Shown here in pieces: positions 45,321 to 54,742 of a DNA stretch of 58,942 nucleotides; the stretch's first letter is position 1; every line of letters starts with the position of its first letter. The notes under the pieces are model-generated. The model had not been told where the DNA came from, did no database searches, and saw nothing but the letters and a program-made list of their open reading frames with translations. The stretch covers positions 1 through 58,942 of the forward strand of contig CACADE010000008.1 of the NCBI GenBank assembly GCA_902531175.1, read 5' to 3'. The DNA is from an uncultured Pelagibacteraceae bacterium (lineage in GTDB: Bacteria > Pseudomonadota > Alphaproteobacteria > Pelagibacterales > Pelagibacteraceae). The translations under genes and the position numbers were made by a program.

Positions 45321-45957
45321 TGAAACTAGATCTTAGCCTTTTTTGAGCTTTGGTTTTTATTTTAGAGTTATTATTTTCGAGACTAACTATTTGCTCAAAA
45401 AATTCTTTTGATTTTTGCATTTGATTTTTTGATAAATAATATTCTGCCATAATATAAAGGCTATGTGGTTTCCATATACTATCTGCTTTAATCAAAGGAT
45501 TAAAAATAGCTAACAATTCATTTTCTTCTGAAAAATCTGAATTATATAGGCCTTTTTTAAAGATTGTTAGCTCTTTAAACTTTTTATCCAAACCAATATC
45601 ATTAATTAAAATATCAAAATAATTGTTAATTTCATCTTTTGAATTTATCAAATCGTTATCTAGCAAAAAATAAAAAGCTAGAGGAGAATATGTTTTGTCT
45701 TTAGCATTAATCACCTCTTTAAGATCTGGGATCACATTATATTTATTATCAGCTTCATATCTTATTACAGCTAAGTCGTACTTGTCGGCTAATTTTTCTC
45801 TTTTGCTAGATTGATATTCTTCAAAAGAAAAGTAGCCAATTAAAGCCAAAATAATTATTATTAATATCGAAATTAAAGAATTTTTATTATTTAAAAAAAA
45901 GTTTTTAATTTTTTCATTACGTGTTTGGGTATTTATTATTTCAATATCTTCATCCAT
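45313..45957 (-). CDS. YfgM-like membrane-anchored TPR protein
   Basis: A 214-residue protein with a short cytoplasmic N-terminus, one membrane segment at about 30-50 (SLISILIIIILALIGYFSF) and a periplasmic helical-repeat part. The last helices KPHSLYIMAEYYLSKNQMQKSKEFFEQIV look like a tetratricopeptide unit. The pairing with BamB matches the conserved yfgM-bamB order, so it probably acts in periplasmic chaperone or secretion support. It is one base from the end of acnA and overlaps bamB. Confidence 0.8.
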   Translation of the reverse strand: MDEDIEIINTQTRNEKIKNFFLNNKNSLISILIIIILALIGYFSFEEYQSSKREKLADKYDLAVIRYEADNKYNVIPDLKEVINAKDKTYSPLAFYFLLDNDLINSKDEINNYFDILINDIGLDKKFKELTIFKKGLYNSDFSEENELLAIFNPLIKADSIWKPHSLYIMAEYYLSKNQMQKSKEFFEQIVSLENNNSKIKTKAQKRLRSSFSE

Positions 45958-48626
45958 TAAATCATGTTCCTAAGTACATATTGTAAAATTCCACCATTTT
46001 TGTAATACTCTAATTCGTTCTTAGTATCTATTCTACTTAACATTTTAATTCTCTTGATGTCTCCAGAGACATATTTGATTTCAACATCAACTTCATCTCT
46101 AGGATCTATACCTTTTTCTAAGTCAACAATAGAAAATAGTTCTGAGCCATCTAATTTAAGATTCGTTCTATTTATTCCATCTTTAAACTGTAATGGTAGT
46201 ATACCCATTCCTATAAGATTTGATCTATGAATTCTCTCAAAACTTTCTGCAAAAACAGCTTTTACACCTAAAAGTTTAGTTCCTTTGGCCGCCCAATCTC
46301 TAGAAGAACCAGTTCCATACTCTTTACCGCCAATTACAACTAAATTTGTATCTCTTTTTTTATATTCAACAACCGCATCATATACTGGCATTACTTTTTC
46401 CTCAGGGTACAACTTTGTAAAACCACCTTCAGTGCCAGGTGCCATTTCATTTCTAATTCTTATATTAGCAAAAGTCCCTCTCATCATAACTTCATGATTG
46501 CCTCTTCTTGCTCCATAGGAATTATAGTCTTTAGGAAGTATTTGATGTTTCATAAAATATTCTCCGGTCGGACTATCTTTTTGAATTGATCCAGCAGGTG
46601 AAATATGATCAGTGGTAATGCTATCACCTAATATTAATAGTGGTCTTGCATCTTTAATTTCTTTAAATCCCTCCGGTTTATCAGGAAGATTATCAAAAAA
46701 TGGAGGCTTTTTTACGTATGTTGAATTATCTTCCCAATTATAAATATTGGTTTCTTCGGTTTTAATTTTTTGCCATTGTTCTGGTCCTTTAGAAACATTT
46801 GAGTATCTCTTTATAAACATATCTGCATTTAATGAATTTCTCAATGTTTCTTCTATTTCTTTGTTAGATGGCCATATATCTTTTAAAAAAACATCTTTAC
46901 CATCTTTATCTTTACCTAACGGATCCTTATACAAATCAAATCTCATAGTTCCTGCTATTGCATAGGCAACAACTAATGGCGGAGATGCTAAATAATTTGC
47001 TTTTATTAAAGGTGAAATCCTTCCTTCAAAGTTTCTGTTTCCAGATAAAACTGAAACAGCATAAATATTATTATTTTTTATGGAATCTGATATGTTGTCA
47101 GCTAATGGACCTGAATTACCAATACAAGTAGTGCATCCATAACCAACTAAATTAAATCCTAATTTATCTAAATAAATATTTAGCCTGGCTTTTTCGAGAT
47201 AATCTGTAACTACTTGAGATCCAGGTGCTAAAGATGTTTTCACCCAGGGTTTAGTCATTAAACCTTTTTCAATTGCATTTTTTGCAAGCAAACCTGCTCC
47301 AATTAGTACACTTGGATTAGAAGTATTAGTACAAGAAGTGATTGCAGCAATTAAAACATCACCATCAGTTATTTTAAATTCTTCTTTTTCAACATCATAA
47401 ATATTTGGTTCTTCTTTTTTTGTAACTTCTGAAAACACTTTTTTAAAATTTGATGATGCATTAGTTAGCAAAACTTTATCTTGGGGACGTTTTGGTCCTG
47501 AAATAGTCGGCACTATAGTTGACATATCTAAAGATAGAGTGTCAGTAAATTCTACATCTAAACTTGCCCAAAGTCCTTGTTCTTGAGCATACTGTTTTAC
47601 CATTTCAACATTTTGAACATCTCTTCCTGAGAATTTTAAATATTTTAAAGTTTCATCATCTATTGGGAAAAAACCACAAGTTGCACCATACTCAGGTGCC
47701 ATATTTGCTATAGTAGCCCTATCCGCTAAAGTAAGATTTTTTAGTCCTTCACCATAGAATTCAACAAACTTTCCAACAACTCCTTTGTCTCTCAACATTT
47801 TAACTACAGTTAAAACAAGATCAGTTGCTGTTGTACCCTCTGGCATTTTTGATTTCATTTCAAACCCAATAACTTCAGGTATTAACATCGAAATAGGTTG
47901 ACCTAACATTCCAGCTTCAGCTTCAATTCCACCTACGCCCCAGCCCAAAACCGATAGACCGTTTACCATAGTTGTATGACTATCTGTTCCAACTAAAGTA
48001 TCTGGGAATATATATTCTTCATCTTTATATTTTTCATTCCAAACAACTTTTGAAAGGTATTCCAGATTGACTTGATGACATATTCCAGTTCCCGGTGGAA
48101 CTATTCTAAAATTATTGAATGCTTGTTGCCCCCATTTAAGAAAAGAATATCTTTCAGCATTCCTGTTAAATTCAATATCAACATTTTCTTTTAATGAATT
48201 TTTATTTGCAAATTTATCTACTTGTACAGAGTGATCAATTACCAAATCAACTGATGATAATGGATTGATAGTGCTTGGATCTTTATTTTTTTCTTTTACA
48301 GCCTCTCTCATTGCAGCTAAATCTGCAACTGCAGGAATTCCTGTGTAGTCTTGAAGTAAAACTCTTGCAGGCCTATATGCAATTTCTGTATTAGAACTTT
48401 TAGATTTTAACCAATCTTTAATAGCTTCAATTTGATTTTTATTAACCGTTATATCGTCTTCAAATCTTAACAAATTTTCAAGTAAGACCTTCAATGATTT
48501 TGGAAGCTTTGATATACCTGCTAAACCATTTTTCTCAGCTTCTTTCAGTGAGTAAAAATTATAACTTTTGCCGTTAACTGAAATTTTAGTTAACGAATTG
48601 AACGAGTTTTTGTCTCCTGGTTTCAT
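45957..48626 (-). CDS. acnA: Aconitate hydratase
   Basis: TCA-cycle enzyme interconverting citrate and isocitrate, 889 residues from MKPGDKNSF. Iron-sulfur cluster Cys are in AITSCTNTSNPS and GCTTCIGNSGP, and the swivel-domain signature GGKEYGTGSSRDWAAKG lies near the C-terminus. The DSHTTMVNGLSVLGWGVGGI region marks the core. A start 63 bases upstream (48689) is in frame but would overlap the exporter gene and add an unusual Leu/Tyr-rich leader; the internal ATG at 48626 gives the normal family length and no overlap. It is followed by the yfgM-like gene with a one-base overlap. Confidence 0.95.
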   Translation of the reverse strand: MKPGDKNSFNSLTKISVNGKSYNFYSLKEAEKNGLAGISKLPKSLKVLLENLLRFEDDITVNKNQIEAIKDWLKSKSSNTEIAYRPARVLLQDYTGIPAVADLAAMREAVKEKNKDPSTINPLSSVDLVIDHSVQVDKFANKNSLKENVDIEFNRNAERYSFLKWGQQAFNNFRIVPPGTGICHQVNLEYLSKVVWNEKYKDEEYIFPDTLVGTDSHTTMVNGLSVLGWGVGGIEAEAGMLGQPISMLIPEVIGFEMKSKMPEGTTATDLVLTVVKMLRDKGVVGKFVEFYGEGLKNLTLADRATIANMAPEYGATCGFFPIDDETLKYLKFSGRDVQNVEMVKQYAQEQGLWASLDVEFTDTLSLDMSTIVPTISGPKRPQDKVLLTNASSNFKKVFSEVTKKEEPNIYDVEKEEFKITDGDVLIAAITSCTNTSNPSVLIGAGLLAKNAIEKGLMTKPWVKTSLAPGSQVVTDYLEKARLNIYLDKLGFNLVGYGCTTCIGNSGPLADNISDSIKNNNIYAVSVLSGNRNFEGRISPLIKANYLASPPLVVAYAIAGTMRFDLYKDPLGKDKDGKDVFLKDIWPSNKEIEETLRNSLNADMFIKRYSNVSKGPEQWQKIKTEETNIYNWEDNSTYVKKPPFFDNLPDKPEGFKEIKDARPLLILGDSITTDHISPAGSIQKDSPTGEYFMKHQILPKDYNSYGARRGNHEVMMRGTFANIRIRNEMAPGTEGGFTKLYPEEKVMPVYDAVVEYKKRDTNLVVIGGKEYGTGSSRDWAAKGTKLLGVKAVFAESFERIHRSNLIGMGILPLQFKDGINRTNLKLDGSELFSIVDLEKGIDPRDEVDVEIKYVSGDIKRIKMLSRIDTKNELEYYKNGGILQYVLRNMI

Positions 48627-48628
48627 AT

Positions 48629-49219
48629 TTAATAATAAAATGTAGCTATGCAGCCTAATAAAAGCGCTGACATAACATAATTGAACCATTTAATAAATTT
48701 CTCATTTGTCGCGAATTTTCTCATAAATTTACCAATTAAAGTCCAAAATAAGATACTAAATATAGCAAAGAAAAAGGCAGAAGTTAGAAGCCAGAAAGAA
48801 TAAGTAAAAAAGTTATCTCCAGATTCGATATAAGTTGATACTGCAATAATAGCAACGATTACTCCTTTAGGATTTAAGAATTGAAAAAGAAATGTTTCTA
48901 TAAATTTTACAGGTTCAAGTTTTTCTTTTTGATTTGATGATTTAGAAAATGAAATTCTGTAAGCCAAGTAAACTAGAAATGCAGAGCCTGTAAAAACTAA
49001 AATTTTTTGAATTATTGGGTATAATTTAAAAATGTTAATTAGACCAAAATTGACTAAAGATAACATTGAAGTAAAACCAAATATAACACCTAACATTAGA
49101 GGTATAGTTTTTTTTACTCCATGATTAAAACCTGAATGAGATGCAACAATATTATTTGGGCCAGGTGAGCAACTGGTAACAAAAAAAAATAAACTTAGTG
49201 ATAATAGTTCTGGATGCAT
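48629..49219 (-). CDS. LysE/RhtB family amino-acid exporter
   Basis: Six-span inner-membrane exporter of 196 residues. The family signature SCSPGPNNIVASHSGFNHG is at about 16-34, followed by IPLMLGVIFGF, and the C-terminal LNPKGVIVAII lies near 115-125. Substrate is unknown, with amino acids or related amines likely. It abuts the csaA gene by one base and ends two bases before the preferred acnA start. Confidence 0.88.
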   Translation of the reverse strand: MHPELLSLSLFFFVTSCSPGPNNIVASHSGFNHGVKKTIPLMLGVIFGFTSMLSLVNFGLINIFKLYPIIQKILVFTGSAFLVYLAYRISFSKSSNQKEKLEPVKFIETFLFQFLNPKGVIVAIIAVSTYIESGDNFFTYSFWLLTSAFFFAIFSILFWTLIGKFMRKFATNEKFIKWFNYVMSALLLGCIATFYY

Positions 49220-49561
49220 TTAAGCAATTGGCAATCCATTCTCTGCTTTTTGAGATGGATGAACTAAAGTTACTCTACCTTCTGCATCTATAGATCCGAG
49301 TATTAACACTTGTGAAACAACTCCAGCAATATTTTTTTCTGCAAAATTACAGACACCAATTACTTGTTTTCCTTTGAGATTCTCTTCATTATAATAATGA
49401 GTAATTTGAGCTGAAGATTGTTTTATCCCTATCTTTTCTCCAAAATCAACTTCTACAACTAATGAAGGTTTTCTTGCTTTTTCATTTTTTTTTACAGAAA
49501 TAATTGTTCCCAATCTAATATCGACTTTATCAAAGTCTTCATACGTAATTTGTTCTTTCAT
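49220..49561 (-). CDS. csaA: tRNA-binding domain protein CsaA
   Basis: Export-linked tRNA-binding chaperone of 113 residues. The OB-fold pattern is clear: DKVDIRLGTIISVKKNEKARKPS (about 11-33), VEVDFGEKIGIKQSSAQIT and the QVIGVCNFAEKNIAGVVSQVLILG stretch (about 64-87). It is divergent from argE (26-base gap) and joined to the LysE exporter gene. Confidence 0.94.
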   Translation of the reverse strand: MKEQITYEDFDKVDIRLGTIISVKKNEKARKPSLVVEVDFGEKIGIKQSSAQITHYYNEENLKGKQVIGVCNFAEKNIAGVVSQVLILGSIDAEGRVTLVHPSQKAENGLPIA

Positions 49562-49586
49562 AAATTTAATATATAATGATTTGTAA

Positions 49587-50774
49587 ATGAGTACAGAAAA
49601 TAATCCTGATAAAATTTATAAAGATTCAATAAGAATATTGACAGATTTGATTGCTTTCAAAACTATTTCTGGAAACGATAATAATAGTCTCATTAATTAT
49701 TGTGACGATATTTTAAAAAATTTAGGAGCTACTTCATTTAGAATTTTTGATGGTGATAAAAAAAGAGTTAATCTTTTTGCTTCTTTAAAATCTAAAAACG
49801 GAAATGATAAAAAACCTATTATTCTTTCAGGTCATACAGATGTAGTCCCCGTTTCGAAAGGCTGGTCTACCGATCCATTTGTTGCAACTATAAAAAATGA
49901 GAAATTATTTGGAAGAGGTTCTTGTGATATGAAAGGTTTTATTGCATGTGCTCTAGCATATGCTCCTGTATTTAAAGAAAATAATTTAGATAGAGACATT
50001 CACTTTTCATTTACATTCGATGAAGAAACCGCATGCATCGGCGCACCATTATTAATAAAAGAATTAAAAAAAAGAGATATTAAAGATGGAATTTGTATTA
50101 TTGGTGAACCAACCAATATGAAAATCATTGATGCCCATAAAGGTATGAATGAATATACAGTTCACTTTGGTGGTTTAGCTGGTCATAGTTCTAAGCCTGG
50201 CCAAGGTGTCAATGCAGTTGAATATGCATCTAGATATATAAATAAATTACTAGAAATTAGATCAAAACTAAAAGATAGAGCTCCTAAAGATTGTATATTT
50301 AATCCACCATATTCTACATTATCAGTTGGTGGAGTTTCAGGTGGTATAGCTCATAATGTTATCGCTGATAAATGTAAAGTCGAATGGGAAACTAGACCAG
50401 TGATTAGAGAAGATGGAGATTTTGTAAATCAAATAATAGACGATTATGTTGATAAAGAATTATTGCCAGAAATGAAAAAAGTTTTTTCAGATGCTTATAT
50501 TAAAAAAGAAATTATAGGCGAAGTAGTTGGATTTAACAGATTGAACGACTCTGAGGCTTGTGAATTTGTTTCTAGTATAACTGGTGACAATTCAAGAGAA
50601 GCTGTTTCGTTTGGAACAGAGGCTGGACTCTTTCAAGAAGTTGGTATTAGCACAGTAGTTTGTGGACCCGGTTCGATTGAACAGGCTCATAAAATTGATG
50701 AATATATAGAACTTAATGAATTAAAGAAATGTCTAGATTTTTTAAAAGGTGTAAAAGATAAATCTATAAATTAA
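49587..50774 (+). CDS. argE: Acetylornithine deacetylase (M20 family)
   Basis: Metal-dependent deacetylase of arginine synthesis, 395 residues. Dinuclear metal-site motifs are SGHTDVVPVSKGW (about 80-92), GRGSCDMKGFIAC (about 110-122), FDEETACIG (about 149-157) and GEPTNMKIIDAHKG. The SFGTEAGLFQE stretch near the end fits ArgE. It overlaps the aldehyde dehydrogenase stop by four bases, tail to tail. Related M20 deacylases such as DapE are alternatives, but the GTEAGLFQ ending favours ArgE. Confidence 0.87.
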   Translation: MSTENNPDKIYKDSIRILTDLIAFKTISGNDNNSLINYCDDILKNLGATSFRIFDGDKKRVNLFASLKSKNGNDKKPIILSGHTDVVPVSKGWSTDPFVATIKNEKLFGRGSCDMKGFIACALAYAPVFKENNLDRDIHFSFTFDEETACIGAPLLIKELKKRDIKDGICIIGEPTNMKIIDAHKGMNEYTVHFGGLAGHSSKPGQGVNAVEYASRYINKLLEIRSKLKDRAPKDCIFNPPYSTLSVGGVSGGIAHNVIADKCKVEWETRPVIREDGDFVNQIIDDYVDKELLPEMKKVFSDAYIKKEIIGEVVGFNRLNDSEACEFVSSITGDNSREAVSFGTEAGLFQEVGISTVVCGPGSIEQAHKIDEYIELNELKKCLDFLKGVKDKSIN

Positions 50775-52204
50775 TTCCAACCACCTACAGATTTAACTTC
50801 TAGAAATTCAAGCAATCCCTCTTTACCTGCTTCCCTTCCAATTCCAGAATGTTTGAAACCTCCAAAAGGTGCATCAACTGCAATACCAGCACCATTTACA
50901 TCAACCATTCCAGATCTAAGTTTTCTGGCAACTCTTTGTACTTTTTCCTTATCTTGAGTTTGGATATAGTTTGTTAATCCATAATCAGTATCATTTGCAA
51001 TTTTAATTGCCTCTTCTTCAGTTTCAAATGGAATAACAGATAAAACAGGACCAAATATTTCTGTTCTTGCAATTTCCATTTCATTTTTTACATCAGCAAA
51101 AACTGTCGGTTTTACATAATAGCCATCATTTAATCCGTTTGGTTTTCCAATTCCACCTGCAACTAATTTTGCTCCTTCATCTATTCCTTTTTGAATTAAA
51201 CCTTGAATTTTATTGAATTGAGTTTCAGAAATTACAGGACCAATATGCTCTCCATTTTTATTTGGATCATCTACTTTAAATTCATTTGCATATTTTCTCA
51301 GTCTTTCTATCGCTTCATTATATATTGATTTTTCAACAAGCATTCTTGTGGGAGCATTACATGATTGTCCTGAATTTCTAAAACATCTAAATGCACCTCT
51401 TTCAATTGCTTCAGCATCAGCATCTTCAAATATAATATTTGCACCTTTTCCTCCTAGCTCCAAACTTACTCTTTTAAAGTCCTTTGCAGCATTTTGAGAA
51501 ATTAAAGCCCCTGCTCTTGTAGAGCCGGTAAATGAAATCATATTTACATCTGGATGACTTGTTAATGCATCTCCCGTTGTTTCTCCATCTCCATTTACTA
51601 AATTAAAAACACCTTTCGGAAATTTTGCTTCATCTATTAACTCAGCTATGATCATTGCTGATAAAGGTGCTAGTTCTGAAGGTTTTAAAATCATGGTACA
51701 ACCAGAGGCCAATGCAGGGATGACTTTTAAAGTAACTTGATTTATTGGCCAGTTCCACGGTGTTATTAATGCACACACACCTTTAGGCTCGTATATTATT
51801 CTTTGATTTTTTGCATGATCTCCCAAAGGTTTTTCGAATTCAAATTCTTTTAGATAGCGAATAAATGATTTTGTATGACTCGCACCAGTTCCTGTTTGTA
51901 GTTTTGACGCAAAGTCTTTTGGCGCTCCCATCTCTTGAATAATTGCATCTGTAATATCATTCCATCTTTTTTTATATAATGAATAAAATACTTCTAATAA
52001 TGACAATCTTTCTTCTTTAGAGGTAAATCCCCAATTTTTAAATGCTTCTTTAGCTGCTAAAACTGCATCATTAATGTCTTCCTTGCTGCCTAAAGAAATT
52101 ACTGCACAATTTTTTTCAGTTGCTGGATTTATGACCTCAATATCTTTTGGGTTTTTTGGAGGAACCCATAAACCATTAATATAAAAATTTCTCTTTTCAA
52201 TCAT
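50771..52204 (-). CDS. NAD(P)-dependent aldehyde dehydrogenase
   Basis: Cytoplasmic oxidoreductase of 477 residues. The catalytic Glu lies in LELGGKGANIIF (about 247-258), the nucleophile Cys in NSGQSCNAPTR (about 277-287), and FTGSTRAGALI lies near 224-234. EIFGPVLSVIPF near 383-394 is the family motif. It follows the agmatinase gene by 20 bases, so it may oxidise an aldehyde from agmatine or putrescine breakdown; the substrate is inference. Confidence 0.93.
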   Translation of the reverse strand: MIEKRNFYINGLWVPPKNPKDIEVINPATEKNCAVISLGSKEDINDAVLAAKEAFKNWGFTSKEERLSLLEVFYSLYKKRWNDITDAIIQEMGAPKDFASKLQTGTGASHTKSFIRYLKEFEFEKPLGDHAKNQRIIYEPKGVCALITPWNWPINQVTLKVIPALASGCTMILKPSELAPLSAMIIAELIDEAKFPKGVFNLVNGDGETTGDALTSHPDVNMISFTGSTRAGALISQNAAKDFKRVSLELGGKGANIIFEDADAEAIERGAFRCFRNSGQSCNAPTRMLVEKSIYNEAIERLRKYANEFKVDDPNKNGEHIGPVISETQFNKIQGLIQKGIDEGAKLVAGGIGKPNGLNDGYYVKPTVFADVKNEMEIARTEIFGPVLSVIPFETEEEAIKIANDTDYGLTNYIQTQDKEKVQRVARKLRSGMVDVNGAGIAVDAPFGGFKHSGIGREAGKEGLLEFLEVKSVGGWN

Positions 52205-52224
52205 GCGCGCAAATTATCCTTTCT

Positions 52225-53178
52225 TCATGATTTTGCAAATAAATTAGTTAATTCATAAACAATTGTTGCTGCAGCTAGAGAGGTTACTTCTGCATGATCA
52301 TAAGCAGGCGCAACTTCAACTACATCTGCAGAAATCAAATTTAAACCTGATAAACCTCTGAGGACGTTTACAATTTCTCTTGTAGTCATTCCTGCAATTT
52401 CAGGTGTTCCTGTGCCAGGTGCAAATGCTGGATCTAATACATCAATATCAATAGACAAATATAATGCATTATTACCTACTCTATTTTTTATTCTTTCAAC
52501 AATTTTATCAATTCCTTCTGTTTGAAATTCATCACAATGAATAATTTTAAATCCAAAGCTTTCATCATTTTTTATATCATCTCTGCTATAAAGTGGACCT
52601 CTTATACCAACATGCATAGAGGCATCATCTAAAAATAAATTTTCCTCACGAGCTCTTCTAAATGGAGTACCATGCGTATATGGTGCTCCAAAGTAGGTAT
52701 CCCAGGTATCTAAATGGGCATCAAAATGAACAAGTGATACGGGTCCATTATTCTTTTTATTTGCCGCTCTAAGTAAAGGCACAGCAATTGTGTGATCTCC
52801 TCCAAGGCTTATTATTCCTCCAACTTTATTTAATAAATCGGTTGCCCCTACTTCAATTTGTTTGATGGCTTCATCAATATTAAATGGATTACAAGTAATG
52901 TCTCCTGCATCTGCAACTTGTTGTACTTTGAATGGTTCTACATCATAATTAGGATGATAATTAGTCCTTAAATGTCTAGATGCTTGTCTAATACTTTGTG
53001 GGCCAAATCTTGCACCTGGTCTATAACTTGTTCCTGAATCAAATGGAACTCCGACAATAGCAACATCACAACTTTCTACATCTCTTAGCTCAGGCAATCT
53101 TGCAAATGTAGAAGGGCCCGCATATCTTGGCACTTTTGTGCCACTAACAGGCTGAATAGGTTTTTTAGACTTTGTCAT
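52225..53178 (-). CDS. speB: Agmatinase/ureohydrolase family
   Basis: Mn-dependent ureohydrolase, 317 residues. Metal motifs are LGGDHTIAVPLL (about 124-135), HFDAHLDTW (about 149-157) and SIDIDVLDPAFAPGTGTPE (about 241-259). It should split agmatine into putrescine and urea, though guanidinobutyrate or another guanidino acid cannot be excluded. Its ATG overlaps the stop of a 44-codon upstream gene (ATGA), and the aldehyde dehydrogenase follows. Confidence 0.88.
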   Translation of the reverse strand: MTKSKKPIQPVSGTKVPRYAGPSTFARLPELRDVESCDVAIVGVPFDSGTSYRPGARFGPQSIRQASRHLRTNYHPNYDVEPFKVQQVADAGDITCNPFNIDEAIKQIEVGATDLLNKVGGIISLGGDHTIAVPLLRAANKKNNGPVSLVHFDAHLDTWDTYFGAPYTHGTPFRRAREENLFLDDASMHVGIRGPLYSRDDIKNDESFGFKIIHCDEFQTEGIDKIVERIKNRVGNNALYLSIDIDVLDPAFAPGTGTPEIAGMTTREIVNVLRGLSGLNLISADVVEVAPAYDHAEVTSLAAATIVYELTNLFAKS

Positions 53179-53309
53179 TTTAGTAATAAGAATATTATTA
53201 GAATGATCCAGAAAAAGGGATAATAGAAATATATGTATTTTTTTGCAAACATCTTAGGCACTGACTCATGATCTCTATTAATATTTTTTTTTCTTTTTCT
53301 TTTTTTCAT
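53175..53309 (-). CDS. Small membrane protein coupled to speB, 44 aa
   Basis: This unlisted reading frame starts at the ATG on the minus strand at 53309 and ends TGA at 53175. It encodes a Lys/Arg-rich N-terminus (MKKRKRKKNINRD), then KMFAKKYIYFYYPFFW followed by IILIIFLLLK, a hydrophobic segment near the C-terminus. The TGA overlaps the speB ATG (ATGA), as in coupled genes of this window. It fills the otherwise longest apparent spacer. A basic start plus one short membrane span suggests an inner-membrane microprotein. Confidence 0.55.
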   Translation of the reverse strand: MKKRKRKKNINRDHESVPKMFAKKYIYFYYPFFWIILIIFLLLK

Positions 53310-53362
53310 TAAATAAATCCTATCACATTCATATTATATCTAATATCATCAAAATTATTAAA

Positions 53363-54094
53363 ATGAGATATATTATATTAATATTTATATTATTTTTTAA
53401 CTTTTCTTATGTAAATGCAGATGCAATATATAATTTAATTAAAATCCCAAATTTAGAAGTTCATAAAGTTGATGATGTTAATGGTATCAAATATTTGGTA
53501 TCTAAAAGAGGTTTTGTAATTGGTGATACAAATAATATTAAGTGTAACGGCATAAATAACAGTGATTTGGATCGTGAATTTAATACAATTCAAAATAATC
53601 TGAGAGATTATAACTCAAATTTCTTAAAAAAAATAAATCTGAAATTTGTGGTTCTTTGCAAAAACTTAGAAATTTCAGGCATTAATACAGGAGGTATACC
53701 AGATAATAAATTCAGGACTTTAATTTTAGACTTAACATTTAACCGAAATTATTTTGAAAGAATGATCCATCATGAAATATTTCATATGATTGATAACAGT
53801 TTTCCTGAGCTTTTTAAAAAAAATAAGTGGAGTAAACTTAATAATAAAAATTTTTCTTACGCATCATGCTCTACATGCACTGATTTATTAGGTTTAGATT
53901 TAGAAATTAAGAAAGGCTTTTTAACAGAATATTCAATGAGCACAGCTGAAGAAGATATGGCTGAAATTTATTCATTATTAAAAACAAACTTTAAAGAAAT
54001 AGATTTATTAATTAAAAAAGATAATATTTTAACTAAGAAGAAAAATTTCTTAATTAATGGTCTTAAAGAAATAGATGAAAAGTTTATTTTTTGA
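53363..54094 (+). CDS. Secreted putative zinc metallopeptidase
   Basis: A 243-residue protein with a signal peptide (about 1-19, VNA-DA) and the zinc motif HEIFH at 137-141. A downstream Glu-rich stretch EEDMAE at about 196-201 could give the third ligand, as in gluzincins. A four-Cys arrangement is suggested by Cys61, Cys99, and CSTC near 169-172. It reads directly (no gap) into the cyclophilin gene, so a joint periplasmic role is likely. The protease call rests on the HExxH plus the following Glu, not on full family recognition. Confidence 0.65.
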   Translation: MRYIILIFILFFNFSYVNADAIYNLIKIPNLEVHKVDDVNGIKYLVSKRGFVIGDTNNIKCNGINNSDLDREFNTIQNNLRDYNSNFLKKINLKFVVLCKNLEISGINTGGIPDNKFRTLILDLTFNRNYFERMIHHEIFHMIDNSFPELFKKNKWSKLNNKNFSYASCSTCTDLLGLDLEIKKGFLTEYSMSTAEEDMAEIYSLLKTNFKEIDLLIKKDNILTKKKNFLINGLKEIDEKFIF

Positions 54095-54742
54095 ATGATA
54101 AAAAAAATTAAACCATCACTATCTGAAAAAATATTATTTATTTTTCTAATTCTGCTTTTTATTTTAACTTTAGGTTCATTTTATATATTAAATAATAAAT
54201 GTCTTTTTGTAAAAAAAATCGATTTAAATAACATTGATTTTAAAGATAAGCAGAATATTGCAATTATGGAAGTTGAATGCGGTAAGGTTCTAATAGAATT
54301 AGATCCTAAAATTGCACCTAAAACTGTAAATCGATTTAAGATGTTAATAAATAGAGGTTCCTATAATGGTTCAACTTTTTATCGAGTAATAGAAAATACT
54401 TTAATACAAGCTGGAGATATTGAATATGGAAATGTATCTAATCTAAATTATTCTAAAGTGGGAACTGGTAAGTCTGGTTTAGGAACAATTAAGTCTGAGC
54501 TTAATAGTAATTTTTTATTTAATGCTGGCTCCGTGGCTTTTGCTAGGAAAGATCAATTCGACACAGAAGATAGTGAATTTTTTATTACTTTAATAGATAT
54601 ACCAATATATCAAGGTGAATATACTCCAATTGGAAGAGTAATAGCAGGGATGGACTCTTTAAAAAAAATTAAAGCGGGAAATAAATCAACTTATGTATTA
54701 AAACCTGATTATATTAAAAATATAAAGTTATTAGTTAACTAA
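54095..54742 (+). CDS. Membrane-anchored peptidyl-prolyl isomerase (cyclophilin type)
   Basis: A 215-residue protein with one N-terminal membrane span (about 12-32) and a cyclophilin domain from about 53 on. Family features are IELDPKIAPKTVNRFKML (about 68-85), the FYRVI catalytic-Arg stretch (in place of FHRVI), the QAGD turn, GSVAFAR (about 147-153) and DSEFFITL (about 161-168). The catalytic domain should face the periplasm and fold secreted proteins, including perhaps its upstream neighbour. The last 12 bases overlap the convergent FadN-like gene. Confidence 0.9.
   Translation: MIKKIKPSLSEKILFIFLILLFILTLGSFYILNNKCLFVKKIDLNNIDFKDKQNIAIMEVECGKVLIELDPKIAPKTVNRFKMLINRGSYNGSTFYRVIENTLIQAGDIEYGNVSNLNYSKVGTGKSGLGTIKSELNSNFLFNAGSVAFARKDQFDTEDSEFFITLIDIPIYQGEYTPIGRVIAGMDSLKKIKAGNKSTYVLKPDYIKNIKLLVN

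Noticed and set aside
48627..48689. Longer aconitase start adding 21 residues
   Set aside because: The extension is Leu/Tyr-rich, not aconitase-like, and overlaps the end of the LysE exporter gene; the ATG at 48626 gives normal length.
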